64,000 nt of DNA from Lucifuga dentata (lineage: Eukaryota > Chordata > Actinopteri > Ophidiiformes > Bythitidae): the NCBI GenBank assembly GCA_014773175.1, contig VXCM01000761.1:62001-126000 (forward strand). Direction: 5' to 3'. Shown here piece after piece: positions 1 through 14,600 of this stretch. The first letter of the stretch is position 1, and each line of letters begins with the position of its first letter. A program made the position numbers and the translations under genes. The notes below the pieces were generated by a model. It had not been told where the DNA came from and did no database searches. It saw only the letters and a program-made list of their open reading frames with translations.

Positions 1-345
1 CTGCATGTATCCAGAAGCATTTTTTTTAATCTTATAAAACATTAGCAAAGCTGACTTTTGAAGGTTTTAAAACCTCCATTTACATCATTTACATTCATTT
101 TGGCCAGTGTTCCGCTTCTTCTCTTCATTTATTGGTGCACTGCTATTTTTATGGCACATTAGTGCCACCAATTATTGCTATGCGGAACTGCATGAAACAT
201 CTGTTCTCACCCTTTTATTGAATTGACATGGCGATCTGTGAGTTAAATGCCAGTTAATTTAAGAACACATCAAGAAATTTGACATACAGGCCTATCTAAC
301 AACTGATGAGCTGTTTCCTGCTCATCAAAACATCACTCTATAGCA
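1..345 (-). other. Drebrin-family 3' UTR and downstream flank
   Basis: AT-rich sequence with no open frame, downstream of the stop codon. It holds the two polyadenylation hexamers. Nothing else is recognised. Confidence 0.45.
128..219 (-). terminator. Polyadenylation signals of the drebrin-family gene
   Basis: Two minus-strand AATAAA hexamers, at 219-214 and 133-128, lie about 130 and 215 nt past the stop codon at 346. Either would give a short 3' UTR. This supports exon 12 being terminal. Confidence 0.5.
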
Positions 346-764
346 CTACGAGTGGTCAAAAGCTCCAAGGAGTACCTTTAAATCAGCTTGACAGGTTACA
401 GGAATAAGAGGGCTACCTGTGATTGCTGACTCTTCCTCTTCCTCTGAAAGGTCATGGGGCTCAGCAGGAGCCTGACTATCTTCTGATTGGTCATTCTCAT
501 GTCCATCTCCCTCTGTCTCTTCTTCCTCTTGCATAACCTGCACTGGCTCCTCCAGTGATGCAGGTTCTGCTTCATCTTCCTTTTCCTGCTCTTCCACCTC
601 AGTCTGGATTGGTTCTGTCATGGTGCAAGGCTGTGGCTGTATTTCAGGCTTCTCTTCCTCCTCCTCCAGATCCTCTTCCTCATCTTCCTCAACCAGTACA
701 GCCTGTACTGTACAGCCTGTGTCTGAGACTAGCTCAGTTTGCATATAAGTGGCTGTGATTAGAT
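346..764 (-). CDS. dbn1-like: Drebrin-family last coding exon 12 (acidic tail)
   Basis: Residues 504-642, ending LKVLLGAFDHS and a TAG stop. Long Glu/Asp runs (for example EEDEEEDLEEEEEK). An acceptor 12 nt further in (after aatcacag) would keep the same frame, so the exact start is open. A gtagcc within the exon could act as a donor, but the frame runs to a stop with polyadenylation signals 130-220 nt beyond. Confidence 0.75.
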
Positions 765-3385
765 CTGAGGATTAAATAATTACACTGTTCAAAAGTGAAG
801 CTCAGAAACAGACCTGTATAAAAATGCAAATGCCAAGATCTGTAGACATGAAAGCAGTAAAAAAAAAAAAAATGTTTGGCATATCTAAGAGTATTTGAGT
901 TTTTATGAGTCTCAAAAGGAATATTAACTCTGATTGGCTTGTAAACACTAGTTAACCTTTATGAGCTTGTCTCATTAGCATAGCTTTTACCAAAATAATC
1001 TAAGTTATTTGTTCTTGTTTTGCAATAATGATCACATCCCTGAATATTATCCCTTACTTCAAAGAGCAAAAATAGGATAGCCACCACTGCCCACCTGTTT
1101 TTGACTGTGGCCTCTGTGGAAGAGGAACTGTCGGGGCCTGTGGAGCCACATCAGGCTCAAAGGAGACCGGGGGTAGAGAAGAGTGCTCTGGCTGGGTTGG
1201 GGTGTGTGGTGGGGAGACTGCCAGAGCCTCTGGCTGCGATTCTGGCAGACTGTTTGTGAATAAACTGGGGGACAAGGAAGCCAAAAGAGTAGGGGAAGCT
1301 GGAGGTGCAGTGGGTTCTGTGGGTGATGGAGCTTTGGGCTCCATGGAGGCCTGAATTTGCTGGCTGGCTGGTGGAACACTAGGCAGGGCTGAGACTGGAG
1401 GGGCAGGATGGAGAGGTGATGAGGGCGGTGATATTATAGGGGCTCTGGACCTTAGTGGAGAGGTGACAGGGTGGAAATCAGGGCTCGTTGGTGGAGATGT
1501 ATTGCGGTAGAGGGGTGAGGGAGGGGCCCGGGAGAATGGTGAGACCAGAGGAGAGCTGCGAGGGGAACTTGCTGTGCTGTCTTCTGGCTTAGAGAAGATA
1601 AAAGCTGTGTCTGTCAGGCTGCGCTGGTATCGCCTGAATGGTTTTCCTGGAGAGAAAGAGAAATGTAAAAACTTGATACCCAGATTTGCCCAAAAATATC
1701 AAAAAACACATTCACTGTGTGTATTACAATCCAGTTCTGATCCTTGTGTTTCTGCCCTGTTTAAGTTCGCAAACAGTGTTCATACCAGTGCGGGATGATC
1801 CACTAGGACTAGTGGGACTTTGCAATGATGATGACGACAGTTGTCTGAAGAACTCCCTAGGGTTCATGGAGCGCTGAGATATCAATGCTGCTGCCTCCTG
1901 CAGGTCAGTTACCACTAATCAATTACCATACAAGAGATCTAAAAGATTACACTGATTTATTCAAGCAGGTTTGGCCAAACTACAGATGTTTAATGACCAA
2001 ATTATGAGCTAGTCAGCACTTTAATTAAGTGGTAATTCAAAGAAAATTTTGCAATAGCTTTATAGGTTTATAGTAACCTCAGGTTCACTTACTGCTGCTT
2101 TTTCTATGGATTCACTCCTCTTGAGACGAGCCCTCATAAACTCCTCATGCTCTCTCTGCTGCTGCTCCTGTCAATGCAGAACATGCATGTAAACGCATAT
2201 AAACACATATAATCACATTAAGACAGTCACACACACAGAGTACACACACATCAGGAAATGCACATATTTTCACTGACCCATCTTAATTTCTCCTGTTTGC
2301 GCAGCTCTTCTTCTTGCTCAGCTTGTTTTCTTCTGTGAGAAGAAAATTATTTCAAATAGAATCTCTCATCACTGACTCAAAACACAGAGAATTTAAAGCT
2401 TACACGATTCTTTACTTCTGAACTATTCAAATTATAGCCACTAGAGGGCGTTAATAAGATGAAACAGAAAACAATATCCTTGTGGTTGCAACCTCTGCTC
2501 CTCGATCATCTGTAGTTTCTCGTTCATCTTTCTGTCCCTCTCGTCTTCATCCCTACGCTCCTTCAGAATTCGTTCTCTTTCAAGGCGCCGTCTCTCCTCT
2601 GCTGCTCGTGTCCTTTCTTCTTCCTTCCTCTCCTCCTCCTCACGCTGATGGACAGAGGGAGACAACGGGAGAACAAATGATGCTTTCAATTAATTTTCAA
2701 TTCAAACAATAGCTCTTTTCAATATTTGTGCCAAGTTAAAAGGAAGTAAATCTCCAGCTGAACTATATTTCAGCCACTTAATGCCACTGAACAAAGGATG
2801 CTGTTTCTGCATACCTCTGCACGTGCCCAGAAGGAGTCTCTGTTTATTCGTCTCATCTCCATTGCAGCATTTGTTTTTCTGTAGTTTGTACCCTATAACA
2901 AAGTGAAACAGTGTAAAGAGAGCAACAAATTCCCTAAACTTTATGATAACAAACATAAGGGCCTTTTTGATGTTTACAAATTGTTCTTTTACCTCAGTTA
3001 CCACATTATTTTCACAGGACTAAATAAATGACTGGAAACAAAATTAAACCTAGAGATGCTTCAGAAGCTGAGTTTAACTTGGAATTTTGTATGTGTAATT
3101 CTGTGTCTCCATCTGAAGGACAGATAAGGTATTGCAGGAGACTTACCACTAAATCCTCCTTGTCCACAGACCTGGAGATCCTCCTTGCCCAGTCCACAGG
3201 AGCACGGGCCTGTGCCTTGCTGAGCTCAGCTCTTATCTTCTCCTGTGTCACATCCTCTGCCTTCTCTGCACTAATGAAGGCATGAGCTTCCTGAGGAATG
3301 AAAGTGAGAAGATGGCAATTAGAACAAGACAGCAGTGAATTTAATACACCTTTCTATAGCCATACATGTGCACATACATGCACAC

Positions 3386-3434
<49 letters not shown>

Positions 3435-5249
3435 TGCNAAAAAAAAAAAAAAAAAAGCCCACAATCCCTCGAGTACATGGTTGCTCAATTACAAGAGGTC
3501 CACTAGCTAAAATGTCTACAGCGTCACAGGACCAGGAATGGTGGACTAAGTGAGTGATACTTAAAAGGACCATACCGGCCATTTTCATGTTTGAGCCTAA
3601 TATATTCAATTTTCATACATGTAATGTTACTGACAATCATTTCCCAAAGCATACTACTGGAACGGTGAATTAAAACAATGTTTTCCTACCTTCCAGACCA
3701 CCACTGGTTTCAGTTCATTCTGGTACACTATTAAAATCAACTTGTTGATACTTGAAACATTCTTGGGATAGGTAATCCATCACTGTGAACAAGATGTATA
3801 TTTAGGTTGTTTTTTTTTTCTAAGTTATGTAATTTTAGCATTTAAGCATAATAAAAAACTTGGAGTGATCTGAAAATGTTTCTTAGTGGCACATTCAAGT
3901 GCTGTAGTGAAGAACTGACAACAGGAAGCATTTTTAGATAACTCCACGCTTTTTATTGCACTTAAACACTAAAATTATGTAACTTCAAAAAAAAACCAAA
4001 AAAAAAAAACCTGAATACACGTCTTGTTAGCGATGATGGATTACCTATTCCAAGAACGTTTTAAGTATCAACAAGTTGATTTTAATAGTGTACCAGAATG
4101 AACTGAAACCAGTGATAGTCTGGAAGGTAGGAAAAAAAAAATTTAATTCACAGTTCCAGTAGAATGTTGCAGTGGTCAGTTGCTTGAGAATGTAAAACGG
4201 TTTATGAGAGACGTGAACTATATTTAGCCACCCATCCTGAAACATTGTTTAGAAATTATGTTACTTTAGTTAATGGGAAATGATTGTCAGTAACCTCACA
4301 TGTATGAAAACTGAATATTTTAGACTCAAACATGCAAACTGGTTGGTATGGTCTTTTAAGTTCCAAAATCTATAAACAATGTACACAACAACAATTCCTC
4401 TTAAAATAAGATTTCCACTGTAACAGGAAGAACTGAAATAAAGGCCAAAAAAAATAAAAGATGGTCAGGTTTTTGTGAAAATTTCCTTTAGATTAAACTG
4501 TATTTCAGTTCAGTCTGAGTCCGATTAAACTGCATTTCAATCCGGACATTAATCACAGTCTGCTCATGGAGGTTAGGGGCTTTGGTGGTTTTCTCTTGGT
4601 CTCACTTGGGAGTATGAAAAGTTTTAGCCAAGTCGTTGTGCAACTGCTTCAGTTATGAGGCTGGTGAGAGAACAAAAATACTCCCTGGCTTCAGCTAAAG
4701 GACAGGAATGCATTGGTTTGGAAGGTTATAGATATCAAAATGGTTGAAGGGAAGAAAGGACGAGGGTGTAAGACAAAGTATACAAAAGAGGACATAAAAG
4801 CAAGTGTGTTTACAAAGGGGGGAGGGAGAGAGAGAGAGAGAGAGATCTTAATGTGCATTCAGCATTGGAAAGTCAAGCTTAAAGGGGTTTCCAAGATATG
4901 AAAACTGACTACAGATCAGATTCAACAACCACAGACCAAAATATAATGTTCCACTGATCCCATTTCTATAAGACAGATACATGCTAAGCTGATATCCAGT
5001 GTGGAGCGGTGCATACATGTGTATGTACACACACACTGGCATGTGTCTATGTGGCTTGGACTACAGGATTGTCCATGGAGAGTAAGTCCGGGCTGACTGA
5101 TGGAGAGCCACGTCTGTCAGCCTCCAGCAGGAAACCACAGCTTTATCAGAGTGACACCACTGACACTGACATTACACAGAGCCTTCAGTGTGTACTATAA
5201 TACATGTCAGTGCAATGTACAATCTAAATCACTCTACCTGTCACTGCTA

Positions 5250-5318
<69 letters not shown>

Positions 5319-5883
5319 CAGACAAGGATTCCACAGTGCAGTTAGGGTCAATGGCAAAATCATGGGAACAAACAGATCAAAAATCGACAGCAAAAACCCA
5401 TAACATGATGCAGTTTGGCAATGTGCAGAAAATCACTGTCTACCAAAACTCTGCATTTCCATATAATTCCTACAGGAGAAGCAAAAACAGTTGGTGTTAA
5501 CAACTCCTTACCAATGTATCACCTACACTGAAAAATGCTCCCGCTACTCATGGCTAAAAGAAGTCTTGCCTAGGGCACCAAGGGACCCAGGACCACCACT
5601 GGTAGTAATTGAACGTTTCTCAGTTGACACAAGACAGGAAGAGCAATAGAGGGCGCTAGTGACTGAGATATAATTAAAGGCTTTACTCTGAAATATCTGT
5701 CAAGAGGAGATGACAGATCTGTATAATCTAGTGTGTTACATGGTTTCATACTGCTTTTTCCTATTACAATACAAGAACTGTTCTTTATTCTAATCCAAAT
5801 CATCTGCCCAACCTGCAAGTCATTTCTATTGTTTTGTCATATCGATCTCTATCAGATACTCTCATATCTGTGACATTGACTGC

Positions 5884-5935
<52 letters not shown>

Positions 5936-6119
5936 TTCACATTCAGCTGTAATCAACTATTAGAAATATGTAACAATGGAAACATCTGCAGCCTATCCAC
6001 ATTAGTTCATACCATAACGCCAACATGGAGTGTAGTACAAAACACACCCAAATCAGCCTCGCCTTGACAAAACCCTCTCATTGCCAGCTGGGACATGCAG
6101 GATAACAAGACAGAGACAG

Positions 6120-6194
<75 letters not shown>

Positions 6195-7331
6195 AGAACA
6201 GTAGTTGTGACTGACAAACTATATCCAAGGTAATGTAAGCCAAACGTTTTAGAAAACAAATAACTTGAGCTTCCACTTTATGTATGTAGGTCGTCTGAGT
6301 AGTTTTGTTTCCTACTCATGGCACAATCACAGCCAAGTAACAATTTAGGAGAGAATCACTGAGGATTGTTTTAAGATTTTTGCATTTGCTAATTTTCCCT
6401 TAAATGTGTGCATGAAAATAAAATAAGATTATATACACATAAAGACTGTCAAACTCCCTGAGAAACAGGTGTTAAACTATAGTGATACTGCAGTCAAAAC
6501 AGTTCCAAACAGGAGCAATGTATCACAATCACATGGCATTTCACCCTGACAAACAACCAAGAGGATTACTTACCTAATTTTTAGCCGTGCATTTATATAC
6601 ACAAACGCATAAATACATGCACACGTCTCATCAGATATAATATAGCTGTTATTGAGACTTAAACTCTATACATTTTTGTTACTGTGGCTGCAAAGTTTTG
6701 CCAGGTGTCGATGGAATTACATAATGATGTGGACCCAGAGACGCACATAAACTATAAAACAAACAGCTTTTATGAGACAAGTAATCATTTATCAAGAATT
6801 TATTACCCGCCAACCCCAGATGATTTTCCAGACAGTGGAATGATGTAGAGAATTGCTGTTTTACAAGCTCTCCTTGTTTGAAAAAGGAGTTATGCTTTGT
6901 CTGTTTCTGTCTGAAGCAAGTTTGGGAGTTTAAAGAGTTGATTTGTTGATTCCTCTGAATGACCTACTTTATGGGAAGACTGATTAAAGGAGATTATATG
7001 GCCTTAACACAGTGTAAAAATGCCACATGTGCTCTCAGAATCAGAGTGAAAGAAGACAGGACAGTAAAGCTATGTGGTATCACCATAATGTCAGAATATT
7101 CCTGAAAATGTAACCCATATGTTTGGCTATGATGTCCACACTGCAGGATGATATATTCTTTTTTCAGTCTGAACCAGCATCAACTATTTAAAGTAAGCCT
7201 AATACTGCTGAATCATGGAAAATTTCATCTAAAAAGCCTGGAATGTTGAACTGACATCTGTTTATTACTTATAGCATAAGCTTAGATATTCATATATATA
7301 TCTATATCTATATAGATATATATATATCTAT

Positions 7332-7384
<53 letters not shown>

Positions 7385-7729
7385 CAGATAGATAGATAGA
7401 CCCCTGCCTTTTAATTGTTGTCACCTAGACATCTAAAAAGCCTTTTCAGCCAAATATAGTCTACTTTTATCCTAGACAATTAGATGCATTCTTGCCTGAA
7501 AACAACCAAAACTTTGTTTACAGATATTTATTCTGGCAATTTCTGTAACCATAAACACTGCTACCAACATATCTGTGATAACTAATATAGGCCAATAATG
7601 ATATATCGGTCAGGCTTTAATAAATAGTCTCTATTCCTTTCTTTGTCATATCCACTGAGATTCCAATTGGGTGCTGGAAACCACAGGTTATTTTCCTTGT
7701 AGTACCAAGACACACTCATGCATCATTAA

Positions 7730-7765
<36 letters not shown>

Positions 7766-7905
7766 AAGGTTAGAGTTTGCAGTTCTCCCACACTTCACAG
7801 AGGGATAGGATTTTTTTCACTCCATGCTATATTAACCATGTAATCACTTCACTATGATTTTGAAATCCCACAATGAAATTTATGGAGGAACAAGGGATGC
7901 TAAAA

Positions 7906-7956
<51 letters not shown>

Positions 7957-10900
7957 GGGGTTTTGAATAGTTGTTCACAAAATCCCAGACTCGACATTCA
8001 CTTATAAAAAAAGACAAAAACCAACAAACATTCCACAGATGCTTCTGCAGTTGACTGGGTGATGCCATATGGAAACTAGTAAACCTCAGGGTCGTCTCAA
8101 CTAAACCTGTGAACCTCTCCTAGTTAGATGGAAATGCTGAATAAACATTGTTAGATGGTCACAGATGGAGGCGAGATGTTGCAGCTGGCAAGGTGATAGA
8201 GGTTTCTGTGTGTGTAACATTTTCTCACACACGCATGCACCAGACATTTACAAGCCTTGACCATTCCATTTCCAATCTCTTCCTTCACTACTTCCTGTCA
8301 CCACTTGACCAACTTGGTGGCACCACAAACAATAGAGCTTTCAACCCCAAGCCGAGCCATCACCTCCCGGTAGCAGCACGGCCGACAGACTGATCAGACA
8401 CAGGACCAATGGACACAGACAGAACAGGAAGTTGGCTGAGGACAGGAAACTCTCAAAACAATGCAAAGTAAACTTGAACGTATAAGTATAGTGTGTGTGA
8501 GTACAAAGTCTGGAGTACAGGGATGAGAGAATAGAACACAACAGAACTTGTTTTGTATTGAAGGAACATGGGATCCAGCAGAAAGAATAAAAAGAAAAAC
8601 ACAATGTGTCAGGTATGTTCACATTTCTTTCATGTACTGTACAGCGTCTGCCCCTCAGAGCTAAAATTATTACGACAGCTGGAATGATGTCACCTTTAAT
8701 AAACAGTTTAGTGAGCAACCAACAGACAAACTGGGTGAACCACACATCAGCATTTCTTGGATCAAAAGATTAGGCAGGACATCTTGACCTACTGTACCTT
8801 AAAGAAGTTTTTGATAGCGGGGATGTGGCTGGCACATTCCATCCTTCGGTAATCATCCACACTCTGGCCAACCTGGGGACAAACAGGATATAGATACATG
8901 CATACATACCATACTCTCTGAGGGAACTAAAAAAAAAGAGGAAGAAGAGAGGCTGAAGAACAAAAGGATTCACAAAGTTGTTTAGTCTAATCTCTGTTTA
9001 AAAAAACAACCATTTGAACGGAAGAATCCCAACATTACAAAGCTCGAATATTATGTTATTATAAATGTAAATGAATGTTATCATAGCACATCAGCTAAGC
9101 TACTGTATATATTTATACACAGGCAAAGAATTGGGGAATGAATGAATGAATGAATGAAAATTTTTATTTTGGTGTCATGCACACACGTGCATGACAACCC
9201 AACCCTCCCAACCCTCATGGGCTTACAAGAGACACCATTACACACATGCTGGACCAGATATATTTACAATTTCCATCTATACATATACATACATATACAG
9301 TGATACCACAGCACAGCTCATCAAAGAAAAATTACAAAAGAAGAGCAAACAAAAATTTCCCACACACTGGAAGTGGAAGTGTATGAGCATGTTTATTCAT
9401 CAGTACGTATGTTTTCAGTTCTTGGTTGGGTGCAAATGATGTCTGACCCCATGCCATCATAATGTTACCTCAATAAGGAAGGACCAGCAAAGCACAAGGT
9501 GTTACTTCTGTTACCTGGCTGAAATCACAATCAGAAAATCTGTCTATGCCTTTCTCTGTGTGTGTCTATGTTTGTAGAGAGGTTTGATCTCCAGCCAATC
9601 ACAGGCAGTGTCAGATGAATCACTTTGTCTCAACTTTGTCTAAATCTAGTATTTTAAATCTGATTAACATATCAGACATGTTGATGAGGACTGACATTTT
9701 CATATGCCCCATGTTTCAAAACTTTGTGCAAAACCATGACGTAATAATAGGCCCTTACAAAGTTTTCTCACGTCAGATGCCAAGTAAGTTTGCATCAAAG
9801 CAAAACTACAGAATGTGAACAAGCCACGTACCTTAGGCTTTTCACAGAAGTATTTTAAGGTCATTCGGTGCAAATATTTTAAGGTATTTGGCCACCTAAG
9901 ATGTTAAACCCAATTATCTTAGGTGGCCAATTATCTGCTACAATTATAGATTACAACAGTTTTGTGTGTGTAAAGCTTACATGTACATTTCTGTAATTTA
10001 TCCAAGCGTGTTAAATTCATAAACACGATAAACACATACTTAAAGGACCTAATCCCCAGGAGCCAGTCTGTCACTCACCCAGCTGATCATAGCAATCCGG
10101 GGGGCTCCTGTCTCTGCACCTCCCACCCTGCACAGTCCATACTGGGGCTTTGAGATGTGAAACTTCCCTGCCAGCTCCACCACACCACCCGCTATAAGAA
10201 AAAAGATAGAGAGAGGTTCAAGGTGAAAAGAACAAAATGGAAAATGAGACTGAGTTTCGCAACAAGTTTCTATCTTAATGACAAAACAGAAGGATATAGC
10301 AACATATAAAAGGCCAAAGTGAAGAAGCTGACATGTTTCATCTTTCTCTTTGTGCCACTTAAGAATTCAAATTTTGTATTTCAAAGAAACTTCACATACT
10401 GTAAGACAATTCGCCTTACCTCCTGAATCAGCCAGCTTGAGCTTGTTGCTGACTCCATCATATGTGAACAGTGCCCTGTGGACACACAAACAGATCAGAT
10501 ATTGAAAAATGTGGATGATAAAAGTCATGACAGACAGATTGGTGATCTTGAGTATTGACAGGTACTAAATAGTCTAGATAAAAGTACTACTCATTTGAGT
10601 TCTGTATACTGAAAATAATAGAACATCAAAAAAAAAAATTCATATGTAAGCATGAAGATATGCACAGCTGGTCACACTATGGGTTATGTTCAGTATGTGC
10701 TTATGTACAAGGTCACTCTCACACACACTTCTAACCCTTACAAGATTCCCTACAGTGCAAAGCATCTCCACAATGCACTGTCAAAAATGAATTCTCTTCA
10801 GCTGTGACACATGCGCTTGTTCACTCCAGTCTTTCTGCTCTTTTCTGTCGCTCATCCTGTTCTTATTAGCCAGAGGCCTCATATGTGTAAAACAGAAAGG

Positions 10901-11572
10901 AAACAGCAACACAATAACCTTCTTTCATAATGTTTCCCCCGTAGATTCTTGACTCTCACCTGAATGTTAAAATAAATCCACTAAGTGCTGTTCAGTGCTA
11001 CACAGTTTCTGACATTTAACAGGCAAAAACCTGTCCTACCACACCCTTAATTCAATCAACCGCAGGTCACTGTAACAACAAGAATTCATGATGTGTTCAT
11101 GAGACCACTGAGATACACCTTCACTGTCACAGAAGGAGAGACAGTTTTGAGCTAGATAGATGTCAGTAAATACATCATGTACTGAAAATCCCCAACGAAA
11201 CACAAACGACACATGTACCATGTTTTTATGATGTATATCCTTCTGATTAGGTGTTATCTAGGGTGCTAATGTAGGAAAACTGCACAATAATAACCTTATG
11301 CTATTTTATATTACATGCCTTCTAACATAATTAATTTGTTTGTTTGGAGCACAGTGGGAAGTAAATCTCTGTGTGTGTGCATGAATGTAAGATTGCAAGG
11401 TGGCCTGCAGAGAGAGAAATTGTCAGAGCTTGATAGGCTCGCTGTGTGTGTGTGTATGTGTGTGTGTGTCAATTTCTTTCTGTGAGACTCTGAGGGGTGT
11501 GCCAATAACATCTGGAGTTGGGTAGCAGGAGCATAAGGCCATGGACTGCTATTACAATGGGCCAAAGGTGAA

Positions 11573-11655
<83 letters not shown>

Positions 11656-14600
11656 TTTTGATGTTTGCAAATTCAGTTGATTCTTGCGCTTAGCATCTGT
11701 TATTTGTAAAGTATTTGGTGTCTTTCGCTGCTCATGGGCGCCACACAGCAAATATGGTCACTCTAATGTAACATGTCCTTAAGTTTAACAATCAGTATTA
11801 GCGTGTTTTCAGAGCTGTAATTCTTTGCTCTGGTCCAAATCAAGGACTAAATTGTTACAGTGTTGTATATACTGGCTGGTTTAGTTTGGTTCACACAGGA
11901 AAAAAATATCCAATCAAACCAAAATATAGCAGCAAAAGTCATGAAAACAGCCACTGTGCTAATTAATCAGAAATGTGAGATGGGAGAAAGAAAATCAAAA
12001 TAGGAAATAGTATATGACGCTGAATAACTAGAAAACATGGAATAAAGGCAGACCTGGGATACTTTCGTATAGTCATCGCAGCCATATACCAAGAAAACTA
12101 TGACAGCAGAAGCTGATTTGACATCAAGACAATGTGTGGGAAACCACGTTGCTTCATACTATGTGATGAAAATGTGCTGCCTTCAGATGACAAAACAGGA
12201 GAATGGAGCACATAATGAGCACATACAACTACATGCTAACTGTCAACAACCTTCAGGTTTGATGTGTTACGAGCGTTTCACAGGATTTGCATTAATTGCT
12301 ATGTCTAATCAAAGACGTAATTTAACTGTGGTAAAGTTTGTTTTACTTTCAACACTTTTAATGAGAGATGTTCCAAGGTCCAAAACAAATATTGAAAATG
12401 AACTAGGTGCGAAAACATCTGAAAGTGTAAAACTTTAACTTTGTTAACAGATAATATATCGAAAAAAGGCTGCTCAATCCACTAGTATAAAGGCATTGCT
12501 TATTCAATAAAGACTAGGAAAAAATAAAGTGAATAATGTATAAAAATTTTTTAAAAAAGTATAAATGTAAAATTGCAAATTACTCCTCTTAACAGACATT
12601 ACCCCTTCACCTCATCCACACAAACACCAGCAGCTTGGCTCACTGGCTGACAGCAGGTCAGTTCACTCACTCAGTCTCTGAATGACTCTGTTATTTTTTC
12701 TGGTACAACAAGTGTCTGTCAGTCCAAAGAACAAAGACACACAAAAGTCACTCAGTATGTGTGTGTGCACACGTGCATCTGTGTGTGTGTTAGGGTTAGG
12801 ACACAATAACCACATTGTGTCCCTTGTTGAGCAAGCTACATGCTGGTGCAGTGTGTGTGTGTGATGAGGCCAGGTTACACTGTTTCCTCTTTTTTAATTG
12901 TGTGACTACTAATAAGCAGTTACTGTATAGCATACTATCAAGCAAAACCAAGTATCAAACAATACCTTCAGGTACCTATGACCCACTTTTTCATAAGATC
13001 CAGTCAGGCTGTAATACGTTTTTAGCAAAATACTCCAGAGCTTTAGAGCATTGTGTCAAATGGATAATTCACATTTCTCTTCAGCGATTAGTCTAGCCAT
13101 AATAACTATTGTGACAATACTACTCACTTATTAGTCTTGCCACATTCAGTGGTTAGGCACCAGTCTGCATCCACTGTGTCTTTACATTCTTGAAGGTCAG
13201 CATTCATAAGTCATGGTCAAAGGTCACAATGCCTCTGAAGGAGTCTTAATTGCACGTGCAAATTCTCCACCCACAAGGAAAACACAAGTATCCACTGGGC
13301 TATTGTTCCACCAGAGGTTTCCAAAGATCCTATTTTCAACCATAAGACTTTACTTAATCTGTCTTGGAATCTGTCTTGGAAGTCAAGGCATCCACAACTG
13401 CATTGATTTTACAAAAACAATCAAAACAGCAAATGGGCAAACACAAAATATTGTTAGAAAAGTAAAATTACATTCAGGCCTTGTTGCCACCAGAGCAACA
13501 AAGATCCATCCCTCCTCCAATGTGCCCTGAAGATGAAGGTCTATATATCTCTGAATTACATTGGCACATTAAAGTTTGTTGAGATGATAAAGGTGCTATC
13601 ATTTTCCTGAACTTTTTCTCAAGCTATAAGGACTGAGCTGCCCTCCTATTTCTTCTGTTCAGTTAATGCACCAAACTGCACAACCTCCTCCAAGCCGACA
13701 CTGCAGTGTTATAGTATCCTTGGTGAGCAAGCCTGCAAACGTTCACAGTTTAGATATTATTTTTGAAACTGTCCTCACTATATTTAAGACAAGAGAATGT
13801 CAATTCCTGTGGTATACCACTGATAACTTGTATATAAAAGCTACAGTGCAGCTGTGTGAAGTCATGAGCAGGGAGGCAGTCCTCTAACAGAAAGTGAAGG
13901 TTCAAGCTCACATCACAAGTGTTTACCCTTCTTAAATATCTTCGAGTAGACAATGAATCTACAATGACTCCAGGGTTACTCTTCAGTACCCGACCTTAAG
14001 TTACACAGAACAGAGTAGCAAAAGCGGGACTTATTTTGGGTGGCTTGGGTTCTGGAAGTAAATGCCCAGGTCATTTTCTGCACTGACAATGCTAGGTTGC
14101 CTGGTGGTTGGTGCAATTCCAAAGTAGACACCAATCTTTTTCCGGTTGAGTCGTCAACAGAAACAATTAGCAATTGCACTCGGAAGAAAAAAAATTAACA
14201 TCTCAGGAACAAGGTTCAAGTGTTTTGTTTCAGGATTGCCATAACTTTATCATATAGAATCATTTAATCCAGAAGACTCTCAGGTTTCTGTACTGAAGAA
14301 CACCGAGATTCACGTTAAAAGAAAGCTTGCAACTCTAGTATTAGGAAATTGCTTTCGGAACCCACAGCCAGCTTTGTTTCTCTTTACCACATATCCAAGT
14401 TTGTTAGTGTACACCGCTTGAGTAGCTACATGGTTAGTAGCAGCAGTGGTAATAGTAGTAGTATTAGCACATCCTTGTCTAAATAACTAACAGCAGTGCA
14501 GAGAAGAGTGTTTGATGATGTATCTACTAGGACCCAGCGGTGCAGGCAGTCAGCCCCCCCCACTTCACACATGTGGGTTTCTTGAGAGCTCTATTGACTG

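Noticed and set aside
3298..3609. Open frames across the CA tract
   Set aside because: They are translated microsatellite and A run on both strands, crossing a gap base.
6007..6276. SFFLSFFLSFFL-repeat protein
   Set aside because: The (GAAA)n repeat read on the minus strand. No start context or neighbours.
11311..11751. 146-codon minus frame
   Set aside because: Dominated by HTHTHT and SLSLSL from the GT/GA microsatellite.
12790..12802. TTAGGGTTAGG telomere-like motif
   Set aside because: Fewer than two full units, not an interstitial telomere array.
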